NCBI GenBank assembly: GCA_020226215.1
Contig: CM035230.1
Location: 25,029,883 to 25,093,882 of the forward strand
Reading direction: 5' to 3'
Source: Sindora glabra
Taxonomy: Eukaryota; Streptophyta; Magnoliopsida; Fabales; Fabaceae
DNA length: 64,000 nucleotides
The notes beneath the pieces are model-generated. The model was not told the DNA's origin, did not search any database, and saw only the letters and a list, made by a program, of their open reading frames with translations. The translations under genes were made by a program, and so were the position numbers. Shown here one piece after another: positions 22,033 to 34,660 of the stretch. The number at the start of each line of letters is the position of its first letter. Position 1 is the stretch's first letter.

Positions 22033-23548
22033 AAATATATTCTCACTTTTTCAGTTATATTTTTTTCTTATTATTTATTTAATTAGTGTTACACTATTAC
22101 AACTGAAAAGAAGAATAAATAATTATAATAAAAATTAAAATTAAAATTAATAGTATTAATTATGAAATTTCAAAAATATAATTATTATTTTTATGAATTA
22201 TAAATAAATAAAAAATTCAATGTTGCATGTACTTAAATTTTTAGATTTTACAAGCTTACTTCTTAATTATTTTTTATCTAAATAGGTATAAAAATATAAT
22301 CCAACATTTTCATACAACATTGCTGACACTTAAATTCCTCTCTTTAACCGCCTTAAAACCCTTGGGAATCCAAGAAATTTAAACCTTCTAATCGTTATTT
22401 TTAGGAATCTAATTAAAAAAATTTAAACCGTAACGCGATAAAAAAAAAAAAAAAACACAAGCAATTGTGAAAAACGACAATTGCACCACTTTCACGAGAA
22501 ATCGCAGAAAATAAAAATGGATGAAATTTTTGAAGTGTTTGTTACGAAGTTTCTAATCATAATTTTATATATGTTCTACTTCCAATTCATTATAAATAAT
22601 TAAATATTAATAAATATAATTATTAATTAATTATTAAATTAACTAAAAATTAAATACTAGAGAATTTTATAATAAATATTTATAAAATGTCACCTAAGTT
22701 TTATCTGATAACAATTATCACATAACAAAATTTTCTTGAAAATGTAATTACTTGCAGAATTTTTTTATGTTTGTCTGGTTCATGGACAAACATCAAAATA
22801 TCATTACGTGTATGTGTATGTATATGTATGTATGTATAATTATGATATATTATTTATATTTATAGCTAAAAATAATATTTAAATTTATAATAATAATAAA
22901 AATTCTCTTTTGAAAAGAGGAATTTACTTCTTCGAATTTTTTATATTTAATATTAAATAAAAAAATATTTTTTATCATTTTATTATGCTATAATTATATT
23001 TTACAAAGAATATTTTTATCAAAATAAATAAAGCTTAAATCTCCACCAAATCGCTTTCAAGATTTTTAGTATTGTTTATAGTGAAAAAAGTAATAAGTCA
23101 TTTAACAACCTTAAGACAATATCTCCTTTTTAATTATGATATAAGAGATGATAAGTCATTTAATTCACATATAATATTTTAAATTAGAATTCAAAAAATA
23201 CTTTTGCAAAAATATTACAAAAATACTAAAAAAAATTCATATGCAGGAATTGGTGTCTTTGTACCAACACTATATATCACGTACTTGATTAAGATATATA
23301 AATTTTTTATATGAAGTATTTTTAATATATAGTCTAATCGAAGACGATTATGCAATAAATACCCAAAATTTTTTAGCATATTTTACATTTATTTTAGTAA
23401 ATTTACATTACTTTTTGTGAAGGAGCATATCTGACAAAAAAAATTTAAAACCACCAAAATTAGAGTACCATTTATTTTTTATTCTAATAATGGAAGTTCA
23501 CATATTTAGTTTAATTTCAAGCTTTCTGTCCATGTATTATTTAAAATA
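22033..23548 (+). repeat. 1.5-kb tandem duplication, copy 1
   Basis: Matches 23549-25066 across its whole length. Anchors include TTTTCAGTTAT at 22047-22057 versus 23563-23573 (offset 1,516), then CTTTAACCGCC, GACAATTGCACCAC, TGTTTGTCTGGTTCATGG, and AAGCTTTCTGTCCATGTA near the end. By eye about 88-90% alike. No coding motif is seen. It contains short inverted repeats (CAATTGT/ACAATTG around 22460-22485, and a hairpin at 22900-22925). I do not recognise a transposon family. Confidence 0.9.
22900..22925. other. Hairpin in tandem copy 1
   Basis: CTCTTTT and AAAAGAG pair around one G, with more pairs outside. The equivalent in copy 2 keeps the stem although its sequence changed. Confidence 0.55.
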
Positions 23549-25066
23549 AAAAATATTCTTACCTTTTCAGTTATTTTTTTCTTATTATTTATTTAATTAG
23601 TGTTACATTATTACAACTGAAAAGACGAACAAATAATTGTAATAAATATAAAAATAAAAATAAAAATTAATAGTATTAATTATAAAATTTTAAAAATATA
23701 ACAATCATTATTTTTATAAATTATAAATAAATAAAAAATTAGATGTTGCATCTACTCAAATTTTTAGATTTTACAAGTTTACATCTTAATTTATTTTTTT
23801 ATCTAAATAGGTATAAAAATATAATCCAACATTTTTAATATAACATTGCTGACACTTAAATTCCTCTCTTTAACCGCCTTAAAGCCCTTGGGAATCCAAG
23901 AAATTAAAACGTTCTAATTGTTATTCTTAGGAATCTAATTAAAAAATTTAAAACTGTAACGTGGTAAAGAAAAAAAAAACACAAGAAATTGTGAAAAACG
24001 ACAATTGCACCACGTTCAGAGAAATCTCAGAAAATAAAAATGGATGAAATTTAGATGAAATTTGCTACAAAGTTTCTAATCATAAGTTTATATGTGTTCT
24101 ACTTCCAATTCATTATAAATAATTAAATATTAACAAATATAATTATTAATCAATTATTTAATTAATTAAAAATTGAATACATATATAAATTGAGAACTTT
24201 AAAATAAATATTTATAAAATGTCACCTAAGTTTTCTCTGATAACAATTATCACATAACACAAATTTGCAGAATTTTTTATGTTTGTCTGGTTCATGGAAA
24301 AACATTGAAAATATGTATATATATATATATATGAAAGGATGATATATTATAATTAAAAAATAATATTTAAAGTCATAATAATAAAAATAAATAAATTCTC
24401 CTTTAAAAAGGAGAAATTTGCTTCTTTAAATTTTTCATATTTAATATTAAATAAAGAAAATATTTTTTTATCATTTTATTATCTTATAATTATATTTTGC
24501 AAAGAATATTTTTCATCATAATAAATGAAGCTTAAATCTCCGGTAAATCTCTTTCAATTATTTTAGTATTGTGTATGGTGAAAGAAGTAATAAATCATTT
24601 AACAACCTTAAGATAATATCTCCTTTTTATTTATGATATAAGGGATGTTAAGTCATTTAATTCACATATAATATTTTTAAATTAGAATTGAAAAAATACT
24701 TTTGCAAAAATATTACAAAAATACTAAAAAAAATTCAGATGCAGGAATTGGTGTCTTTGTACCAGCACTATATGTCACGTCTTTGATTAAGATATATAAA
24801 TTTTTTATATGAAATATTTTTAATATATAGTCTAATCGAAGATGATTTATGCAATAAATACCCAAGATTTTGGGCATATTTTACTTTTTTTTTAATAAAT
24901 TTACATTACTAATAGTGAAGGAGCATATCTGAGAGAAAAATTTAAAACCGCCAAAATTAGAGTACCAACCAAATAATTTGTTTTTTATTCTAATAGTGGA
25001 AGTTCACATATGATTTAGTTAATTTCAAGCTTTCTGTCCATGTAGTATTTAAAACAAAAAATATAA
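23549..25066 (+). repeat. 1.5-kb tandem duplication, copy 2
   Basis: Second copy of the unit, head to tail with the first. Differences are scattered substitutions and short indels, mostly in A/T runs. A TA microsatellite at about 24315-24334 replaces a TGTA-rich run in copy 1 (22801-22840), showing independent simple-repeat drift. No coding sequence is recognised. Confidence 0.9.
24393..24419. other. Hairpin in tandem copy 2
   Basis: CTCCTTT and AAAGGAG pair around AA. Relative to copy 1 the fourth stem pair is C-G here and T-A there. Confidence 0.55.
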
Positions 25067-25650
25067 TATGTATCAAAAGTAAAATTTAAAATTATATTTT
25101 AAATTTTTATATCTATTAAATTAAATTTTATAAAATTATTTTATTATTATTCTATATTCAATTGATAACCTTAATTTATATTTGGAATTCAAATTTAAGT
25201 CATATTTTTTAGTATATATAGTATTATTGAATTTAAAAAATGACATTTTGTTCACCAATAATTAATTTCCTTAAATCACGGAAACTAAAATTTGTCAAAT
25301 TATCCTACTAACAAGGCATTAGTGACAAAATGGGATTATAAGCAAAGATCATTCAAAGATTACTATTAAGTAAAATAAGATAAAGAGATACCGGCTCAAC
25401 TATTATCTTAATACTAAAAAACGTCCTTATAAAAATTTTCACCAAATAAAATAATTAACATTAAGAGGTATTTGAATTTATAATCAAATAGAGTCATAGT
25501 CATCTTATTTGAATTTCTAAAAATAGCTGAATCAACTTCTATTTGCACAATCGAAGCCACAACTAGAGAACTTTGAAGTTAACTAACTCCGGATCTCGTC
25601 CCTCCTTATTTTTTATATGTCCACACTTGAAATTGTAAAAAACAAAAAAC
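25067..25650. other. AT-rich DNA after the duplication
   Basis: No gene or repeat recognised. Confidence 0.45.
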
Positions 25651-26640
25651 GAAAATTCTATTTATTTGAGATTAGATTGTTAATAATTAAAAGCCGCCCA
25701 AATTTGATCACTCAATGTGATTGGGACTTTGATAAGATTGTGGCGCCAAATGGAGGATCATTTCGATCCACTTCCTACGCATGGCAATGTTAGGATAGTT
25801 AAACGTCAGAGCACGATTACTCAGAGAAATCAAATGTGAATGTCTGACGGACAGAGATGCCCTCTGAACTCTTCCAAGGGTCACTCCTCTGGATAAGAAT
25901 GAAAATGGGCCACGTCTGTTTGCTCTGTTTGCCTAATTAGGTGGTGGACGTGGAAGGATAGTGAAAACTGAATCCAGGAGATAAATTGGTTTTAAACGTA
26001 ATTTGGATGGCTCCGTGATCAAAAGAAATTACACGTGAATTTAGAAAAAAAATTTGATATAAAAAAATTATTTGTATTAAAATAGTGGGTTTTAAAATAA
26101 AAAATTATGACTTTATCTCTCTTAAAATACAAAATATTAGCAAAAATTTTTAATTAAGACCGCAGAAACAAGGTTACAAGAGGCCAAGGGAAAGAAGAAA
26201 ATACAACAAATGAAAGGAAAGATTCTGCCTCCGGTTTAGCCCCTGTAACATAACAATGCCTCAAAATATAAGGATGACAAATAAATGTTCTCATCAACGG
26301 ACGTAATAACAAAAGGCTAGGACAAAGAATCTTTTACTTTTATACCACTAGATTTCTTTTCTTTCTACTTTTGGCCCCGTTCATTTTGCTTTATTGACTT
26401 TGACATCTAAAACAGGATCTGAAATTACATGCGGCTTCTCAGCAAATTTAAACCTATGATAAAGTAAGGCAACTATTTCCTTATAATCTAATGCCAGCAT
26501 TTGTTGTCGGGCGAAGAAACCATGCGTGGGAATGCTGTCGCTTCAAAACCCTTTCCGATCTCAATCGACCAGCAATTTTAGTCACTGCTGGGGATTGCTA
26601 AACGGAGACAGAGACAGAAAAATGGACATTTCCTTTACCT
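25651..26640. other. GC-richer island, possible unique sequence
   Basis: 25690-26030 and 26155-26620 are clearly less AT-rich than the rest of the window and show no repeat signature. They contain CCACGTCTG near 25910 (G-box-like) and dense CpG around 26500-26600. A 64-codon frame at 26526-26720 has no known motif. This could be promoter, UTR or old exon sequence of a gene outside recognition, but I cannot name any product. Confidence 0.3.
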
Positions 26641-27880
26641 TAGGGTTAGATATGAAAATTAAAATCGGTAATCTAATTACCGAAAATTTTAAATTTTATA
26701 GATTAAAATGTTCAATTTAGTAATAAATAGATAGATTTATGAATTACTTAAATATTTTAAATAAAGAATTTAAATTATCAAATTTTAAATTTTAAATTCA
26801 ACTAAATTAAATATTATTTTACAAATTTCATATTTATTCTTAAAGTATCATATTAACTATCATCCCTCATCTAAAAAAATGAATAAAGTTATTCCTTTTG
26901 AATTCAAATATTGAAATTGAACTCTCTAAAATTTCAAAAATCTCTAATATTTCTTAAAGATTTCATTCAAACACAATATAAAAAAACAATCAAACGAGTA
27001 ATTAGCGCTTTCAATGAGAAAAGTAAGACGAATGGTGATATCAATTTATTTTAATTAATTGTAGTGTTCACCAATTCTATGGTCATGTGGAGCACGATAA
27101 TAATTGGTCTTTCCAGAACTGATCAATTAATATGATCCCTCCAAAATTTTAGTTAGCCATGTTCAAGATATGGGTAAAAGATAGAATAGTCATCTCCTAA
27201 CGTTGTGTTTGCGAGCAGTGGCTGATTATTGATCAATAATATTTGATCTCCTGAACCACATAACTGTTTGACGTTTCACCAATTAATTGCACTTAACATT
27301 TTCAAAGGATATTGAGATCCTTTACTCTGTAACATGCTGTATTTAGATCACTCAATTCATTGATTTAGATAATTGTCTTTAATTATATCTTAACTAATGA
27401 CAATCAATTGAAAAGACGCCTCTCAGGGCTGTGTTTATCCACATAAATAAAGAAGGCTTCACAGAAGCAACCATGGTTAAAGAAAAAAAAACATGTTCTA
27501 TGTAAATAAGATATCAATGACGTTAATAACATATGATCTTGACGAAGGTTTTAAATTCAAATAGTATTTGATATTTTTTAAAAATGTTATGCTTATTATT
27601 ATATTTAAGATTTGATTCCTTCTATCATATTTAAAGTTTAATTCTTGATTTTTATCTGAATCTAATAGTTTCATTACTTTCACCCTCATAAATGAATAAT
27701 ACCCAGAACTTTATTATTACAATTGTGCCACCCATTGTATGGTGATTTACTCTAATATTATTTTGCAAGAAGGATTTATTTCGTACTTTATGATAACTGT
27801 AATGATCACAACGTTAAACTGCAATTTTAAAAATTAAAATATATGTATCGAGAATATATTCATAAAAAAAAAAAAATACT
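26641..27880. other. AT-rich intergenic DNA
   Basis: No gene. A small perfect inverted repeat, CGGTAATCTAATTACCG, lies at about 26665-26681. The 63-codon minus-strand frame at 27498-27689 is unrecognised. Confidence 0.4.
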
Positions 27881-27899
27881 AGAAGCAGGATATGTTAAT

Positions 27900-28260
27900 T
27901 GAGTAAGGATACCGTAAACCACTAATTGGGACTCTTAGCTTCCCATTGACAAGTCGCCTTCTCGTTCACTGTATATGAAAGTGAGAAGACGAGATGGTTC
28001 TAAAATTGTTACGTCTTATATGGTGAGTATGTATGGTGTTCCGTTTGCTCACGGAATTAACTAAACGGAAAGTAGGAATTCTGGCCATTTGGAATAACCG
28101 AAGATGACAGAACATGGACCTATTCCTTTCCGATCCGAGGGGCCATGTTTCTTTGGCTGTTCACAGTTGCGCTGCTCAAGCTGGCCAAGTAGCAGAGTTT
28201 GGACGAGTTGACGGCTTCTGATCCTTCCGGAAGTGCCTTAAAAACAGATAACTTGCATTC
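27900..28260. other. GC-richer island, unrecognised
   Basis: Higher GC and CpG content than neighbours. On the minus strand about 49 codons are open (starting near 28235 with GTSGRIRSRQLVQTLLLGQL) but there is no start codon and no motif I know. It may be a decayed exon or regulatory sequence. Confidence 0.25.
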
Positions 28261-28755
28261 ACTTTTTTAAAAATTTTCCAAATTACAAGTACTCTCCCGT
28301 TTGAATATTCAAAATCCTGTACACTATGGCCTTAAATTAAATTTTATATAATAGTTTGCCCCTTCGTTGGTGATTTTTATCAAATGATGACATCATTATC
28401 GGTCTTAAAATTTCAATTCCTTAACTAAGTCTAAATGTAGATTAAAATATAACCGTCCAATGTCAACAAATTATGTCTATCACCAATAACTAAGAAAAGG
28501 CCATAAGCATAATTTATTTTCTCTTATGTTATTTTATAATTAATTAATTAGTTATCAATCATAATTTTAGCTAAGTGATCATCTATTAATATCAATCTCC
28601 TCTCTCCCATGTTAATTATTCTTAAGTAAAAAAATCATCATCCTAGTTGAAATGCACAAATTACACATTATAGCCAAAATGCACAACTTAGAAGTAAAAG
28701 AAAAATAAAATCACATCCACGAATAACAAGGATGAAAGTTCATGCAATATAAAGC

Positions 28756-28818
28756 ATGCCCACATATACACAAATACACACATGTATGCATACACATACA
28801 CACACATATGTATATAAC
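28756..28818. repeat. Imperfect (CA)/(TA) microsatellite
   Basis: A run of ACAC/ATAC/ATAT units with interruptions. It generates a meaningless His-Thr-rich frame. Confidence 0.85.
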
Positions 28819-29830
28819 TATATTAGTACATTTTACAAAGTCTTGACAAATAATAATTTGGTTGAGTTGAGTATCTTAGCTTGGTTTGACTTCAAAACAA
28901 AGAACAAGAAAGACAAAGTTCTACAAAAAGGTGAGACTCCATGCTCATGAGGTCAACTTGCTACTCATAGTTGAATGAATATCACACAACAACATAACTA
29001 ATGGATTACTTGGGGAAGTTACAACCAAGATATACAAACTAGTTACTTGATTCGGTAACATGCAAAGTGTGCAACACGAATTATGGCAAAGTGGGGGCAT
29101 GTTTCAAATAGTTACTAGTACTTACCTAACTTTTAGCTACTTGCACGATTGCATAAAGTGGAAACAACCGCCCTTAACTGTGGCAAATTAGTAACTGTTA
29201 CATGATGGTTAATAAATACCTTCAACCCAATTGGCTAGGGGTTATTTTGCAATTAACTACTAAAAGCATATTTACACACTTTGCATCCTTAGCTCTCTAC
29301 TAGCCTCTTTTATAGCAATCTATAGCTTATTGTCATATTTTTTTTGTATTTCTTAGTAAATTTGAATGCTATGTTGTGCGTGAGTGAGGGCCTAGAGTTT
29401 CCAATTTATGCCATTCCTTTTAATGTACTTTAGAGCATGGTTTCAACAATATAAGGCTAATAGGTTGTTGTTTAGTGCAACTCCTTATGCTAGTTATGTG
29501 CCCTTAGATAGGTCATGACAAAATGTAAACACACAATAGAATGCAAAAAATAAATTGATGCATATAAGTGTAGGAAATAGATAATTCAAAGTAATCTTTA
29601 CTAATGTCTAAACAAACACCTACTAGCTTTACGTTAAAAAATCATGCAATGTTAAAAACATGTAACAATGCTTGATTTCCCAATGGATATAATTAACATT
29701 AAATGTGGACATAGATGAATATGAATTTATTATGCAACAATGTATAGGTACCACTATTTACTCCAATTGTCCTATGGTTTACCTTAATGCCAAAATATGC
29801 AATTAAGCCAATCTCCATCTCAATAGATAA
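28819..29830. other. Unassigned intergenic DNA
   Basis: I recognise no gene, terminal repeat or protein motif. The patch at 28960-29300 is less AT-rich and may be an old repeat. Confidence 0.35.
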
Positions 29831-31650
29831 CAGTTGAGTACCTAAGAAAAAAAAATCCCCTATAAAAAGAAAAGAAAGAGAAAAAGTGAGTTTTCTTAGA
29901 AAACTCAGTCACTAAGTAAGAATATCCAAAAAAATACAAGTTTAATCATGAGATATCACAAGTTCTAGTATCTACTCCTTTGTAAGGCTAAAGTTAGAAG
30001 GAATTAATGATTTTTAATACCTTTGCTAAGGAAAACAAGATAATTTAAAGACAGCCTACTTTTACAAGGAAGTAATCATAAATGCACATAATATAGGCTC
30101 AACCATTATTATTTCACTCATCCAATATCATCATATTTATTTGAAAGATTAATTCTTTAGAACAAAATATTCATATACACAATCTCATTATTTAATTCCT
30201 AGCAATTTGATCACATATTTATATGTAACATATTAACAACAATTCTAACTAAAGTTTAAGAGTTTATAAAAATGGAAAAGCAAATAAACTTTCTTGTGGC
30301 TTTCAGTTATCTTTATCCCTCTATAAACCTAACATTGTCCGTCTATGGTCAACCTTATCCTTTTAACAAATAAGCACATAAATCCATTGCACAATATTAA
30401 AACATAGTTATAAATGGCCCATCTCATCATTCTTATTCATGCCATAATTTACAACATAACTAGTCATCTTAACAATTATATCAATTTCATGTCTATGGCA
30501 TCTTATTCACAATAAAATTATATTTATGTACACATATATACATACATACATGAATTCATAGTATCAAAATCTTATTCACAACAAAAACCTTGCATGGTTT
30601 ACCTTTTTTAAATGAAATTAAAGAATTTAACCTTCCAAAGTCACATGAGTTTATAGTATCAAAATCCACATAATTTTATTTACCTTAGAAGCTTAATACT
30701 TGATTTCTTATTCATATTACCTTCCATTAATTGTATTTAAGAAAATTTATTCCTATCTTACATGTTTAAGAAGGTTTAACACTATATTTTAGTACAAAAC
30801 ATGTGATACTATAGTGAAATTGGGCAATAGTCAATTATATACTTAATTACAAGTGTGTAAAGACAAGTTTTGGCACATTTAATCAATTATAACTATCCAA
30901 AAAGCAATTATAGTTTACATGGTTAACTATACCAATCTAAAGATTACTCTGATGCATATAGTCAATTATGACATTACGAATTATAGATTTTTCTACAAGA
31001 TACTATTCATTTGCCATAAATAGTCCTCAAATCACATTTATATCATACTAACTTACAACTGAACTTTCAAATAACTCAAATACTACTCTTAAATGACTAA
31101 ACCCATTAAATAAACATCAAATATAAAATATCAATCCCTTTTTATACATAATCATTAATGCATTATAAAGAAAAGACTTAGCTAAATTAGAAGCTTAAGA
31201 AGTCTTATCATATATAGATTAAGGAATATCTTATGGATGATGGAAGAAGAAGTTATGAGTTAAGATTTATTCCTTAAATTGGAAAATTAGGTTGTCAATT
31301 GAAAATAAAAGTGGGATGTGGTAAAGGTAAAATCAAAAAAGTAGTCTTATCTCCTTCATAATCTAATATTCAACTATATTCATCTTTAACCTTTAAATAT
31401 CTCATTTTATTCCGTTATTCTCACCTACTCCTTACAAAATTCTTATTTTTAATTTCTCTAAAACAGTTAATCATTCCTTACCCATAGTTTTACCTTTTCT
31501 TTCTTTATACTAGTCTATTATTCTTATAAAAGAACATTTTGAAATGTTAAAAGGTTGAAACACATTTCTTACTTAATTGTATAGATCATATTAAAGGTCT
31601 TAGAACATCGTCAATAAACTGCTCATAACCCATCTTTAGGAAAAATAAAA
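29831..31650 (-). repeat. Possible diverged gypsy LTR, reverse orientation (copy B)
   Basis: A block near 30290-30330 (CTTTCAGTTATCTTTATCCC then TCTATAAA) resembles the segment at 7140-7180 in LTR copy A, in the same order relative to neighbouring AT tracts. The head, purine tract and integrase tail seen in copy A are not readable here. The call is weak. Confidence 0.2.
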
Positions 31651-33850
31651 AAAGAGGGTTCAATCTACACCTACATTTTTTACTAGTAAAAAAAATTGAA
31701 TAACTTGGCAATCTATCAAACATAATACATATGTTACATTATAAGAAAATTTTTACAAGGAAAGTAAAATAGAAAACATTGAATTCATTCCTAATTTTGA
31801 TACTAGAAAACACATAATTTTGACAATATAATTTTCTAAAAAATAGATCTCAATACATTAGGCATCAATAATTCTTATAGTTTGCTGTCAATTGAAAAAA
31901 AAAAGGAAAATATGTAAAATGTAAAACTAATTTAGCTTACTCAAATCCCCACCTCCAATCCTAAAGGTTTGTTCTTGAGAATGGGAGAGAATGAGAGCCA
32001 CTACACATCATCTAAACTAAAATTCCCTAATTCTAATATCCATCAAAGCCATTGCTAAATCCTAAAAAGTTTAATCTTTTTACGATCACTCTAGTAGCCA
32101 TGATGACATACTCAGTTTTAACAAGCTTTGAATCAATAAAAATCCTAGAAAAATCATCTCTTAGAGATAGGCTTGGCAAAGAAAAATAATCCTTCCATCT
32201 CAAAATCTCATAAATAATTGGATGGAAAATAATAATAATGTTAGTTCAATTACAAGAAAACTAACCTGTTAAACTCTTGTAAAATATGAAGCATTGATAT
32301 ATGATGTTAGTTGTTAGTTTAACAACTATATTTTAGGGGTGGGATTAAAGAAAAAAATTTAAGGGGGTCGCAAGCAAATATAAAATGCTATTTTTTATAT
32401 CATACTTAAATATAAATTTTAAAAAATAAATATCATTATATTTTAAATTTTTTTATAGAAAATTGGTAATTTTTATATTAATTTAAAATTTTCTAGAATT
32501 TTTCACAACATCATTTTATTAATAAAATTAAAACTATTTGTATGCTTATTGCATGTAAAGTTTGTACATAATTGTAAATTTTGTGAAAAAAATTATATGA
32601 TTGGCAGACATGATTCATAAAAATTAAAATTTGTGAAATATAACTATTCATAATTAAGAATATATTTATTATTATTTTTTAAATATTTTCAATATTATCG
32701 TAATGAATGTTTAAAATTTTTATATATTAATAATTAGCTTTTACTAAGTGATAAATTAATAAATGATAACTCTTTTCTCCTAAAATAAAATATATTTATT
32801 GCTTTGCCTAATTCTTGTGCATCAAAAGGCAATTAAAGATATATCTTGCATTAAATGTCTATTTGGAAGAATCTTCTTGTATATTAAAAAGAATTAAAAT
32901 GAATATTACATTAAACTTGTATTTGATGGAGCCAATATAAATTTTTAATGATAGCTAAACATACAATATATAGACAAGTGTGTGTGAAAATATTGGGGCT
33001 TTGGGGTTTAAGACATTGATTATTTAATCACTATTGAAAATATAAATCCTTTCCTACATAACAATCAATACAATCAGTCAGTTTGGTTTAACTAACTAAT
33101 ATCTAGTATTCAATTTAATTTCAATGTCCCACTGATCCTAAAGCAATATCCACCTTAACCTAATTACAAATTGCATCCAACCATATTATTATACATTGAA
33201 TACAATATTCAAGCCTTATTTTAATGTCTCTATGGTTTTAAAAAAATACCTTAATACAAGAAAATTCCAATGCCAACAAGGTCAAAAAAAAAAAGTTGAA
33301 AGCACTAAAGTAATTGTTATGCCCTAAAGTAATGTTTAAAAATTTTATTATTTTCAATGCTCTGAAGTATTTATTTTAACTGAAGAAGATAAAGGAGTTA
33401 TATTCATTTAGTTAATATTTGATTTTGAATTTCTTTTTCTTTTTAAAGCTATTACAATATCAGAATGATGTTGATAATAATGTTCAAATTGTATTTAATT
33501 GGCCATAATGTTGATGCAAAACTTATTTAAATATTTTTCTTATATAGTTATTTTTTATAAGGTTGAAAATAATTTCAATAAGTATGGGTACAAAAATTTA
33601 TGAAAATAAATACTTGTAGTTGATAAATTATTTTGAAAGGTTTATGGAAGCTTGAAATATTTATTCTTTTGGGTTTTTAAATTTATCAGGTTATTATAAA
33701 ATATTGGGAGGATGGAGAATACGTAAGTTAGGATTTTAAAAATAAAAGTTTTATAAAAATGAGTTTAAAAAGATAGGTAAATGACTAGGATTGACTTCAA
33801 TTTGGAATGGAAGGTTAAGATTTAAAATGGAATTGAGTTTAAAATGCACC
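31651..33850. other. AT-rich intergenic DNA
   Basis: I find no gene. The segment at 31910-32180 is slightly less AT-rich, but no frame gives a recognisable motif on either strand. Confidence 0.4.
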
Positions 33851-33869
33851 AAGAAGCACTGAATCACAC

Positions 33870-34030
33870 CCTATAACTATTTTTTCCATTTTTTCTCTCT
33901 TCCTTCTAACCACGCACAATCTTTCTCTTCTTCCTTTCATTTTCCCCTTTTGATTCTCCTCTTTTCCTCTTTCCCTTTCCTTTATGCTCGTTGTCCCTTC
34001 CATCTATTTCTCCTCTTCCAATCACATACT
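33870..34030 (+). other. Pyrimidine-rich tract
   Basis: About 150 bases are dominated by C and T on the plus strand (TTTCTCTCTTCC, CCTCTTTTCCTCTTTCCC). Splice-donor-like GGCAAGTAAAT (about 34049) and GGTTGTAAGTG (34202-34212) follow. The arrangement resembles an untranslated first exon or the R/U5 part of a gypsy LTR. No coding sequence is seen. Confidence 0.35.
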
Positions 34031-34224
34031 GTCGCACTATCTTCATTGGGCAAGTAAATAATCATTTGGTGATAGCAGTTGTTGATAAGAGAGAGCTATG
34101 AGCTATATTTAGGAAAGAAGCCACATTAAAGCCTTCGACCCTCTATTCCATCTATGTTTTGATGAGTCTCCACCACCAGCAAACTTTGACCAAGCATTTC
34201 TGGTTGTAAGTGAACTTATTTATA

Positions 34225-34660
34225 TCATTAAACTCTAATATTTATAATAATTTGAACTTGATCTAGGAAACTCTATTTGTGTGGATTTTAGAATACTTGA
34301 AGATGACTTTGAAAATTAAAAGTTTTATCATTTGGGATGATGGAATGATATGACTAGCATATTTCTAGAGTGCTTATTCTAATATTTTAGATAATTTAAG
34401 CTTAAATCAAGAAAAGCCCATTTTGTTCACTTTTGAAATACTTGATAATAACTTTGAAAAATATGAAATTTATACTATAAGGTGATTGAATGATATGATT
34501 AAAACTTTTTTATGTCATTAACCTTAATATCTTTGGATAATTTAGACTTGAATTGAGGAAAATGCATTTTTATACATATTTTGACAAACTTGATAACAAA
34601 TTGAAAATATACTTAATTAGTATTTTATCATTTTATATAATTGATTTTAAGTATAGTTGG
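34225..34660 (+). repeat. Three tandem copies of a ~145-bp unit
   Basis: The anchor CTTGA.GAT.ACTTTGAAAA recurs at 34296, 34441 and, worn, at 34589 (spacings 145 and 148). Each unit also carries AATAATTTGAACTTGA-like and GAATGATATGA-like blocks. The units are strongly diverged, so the array is old. No coding frame runs through it. Confidence 0.75.

Noticed and set aside
29831..31650. Full gypsy element in reverse orientation
   Set aside because: Only one weakly similar block was found and no integrase tail could be read upstream on the minus strand, so it is kept only as a low-confidence LTR-like region.
32335..32360. Start of GGGGTGGGATTAAAG as an LTR or telomere-like signal
   Set aside because: It is isolated and not repeated, with no matching end.
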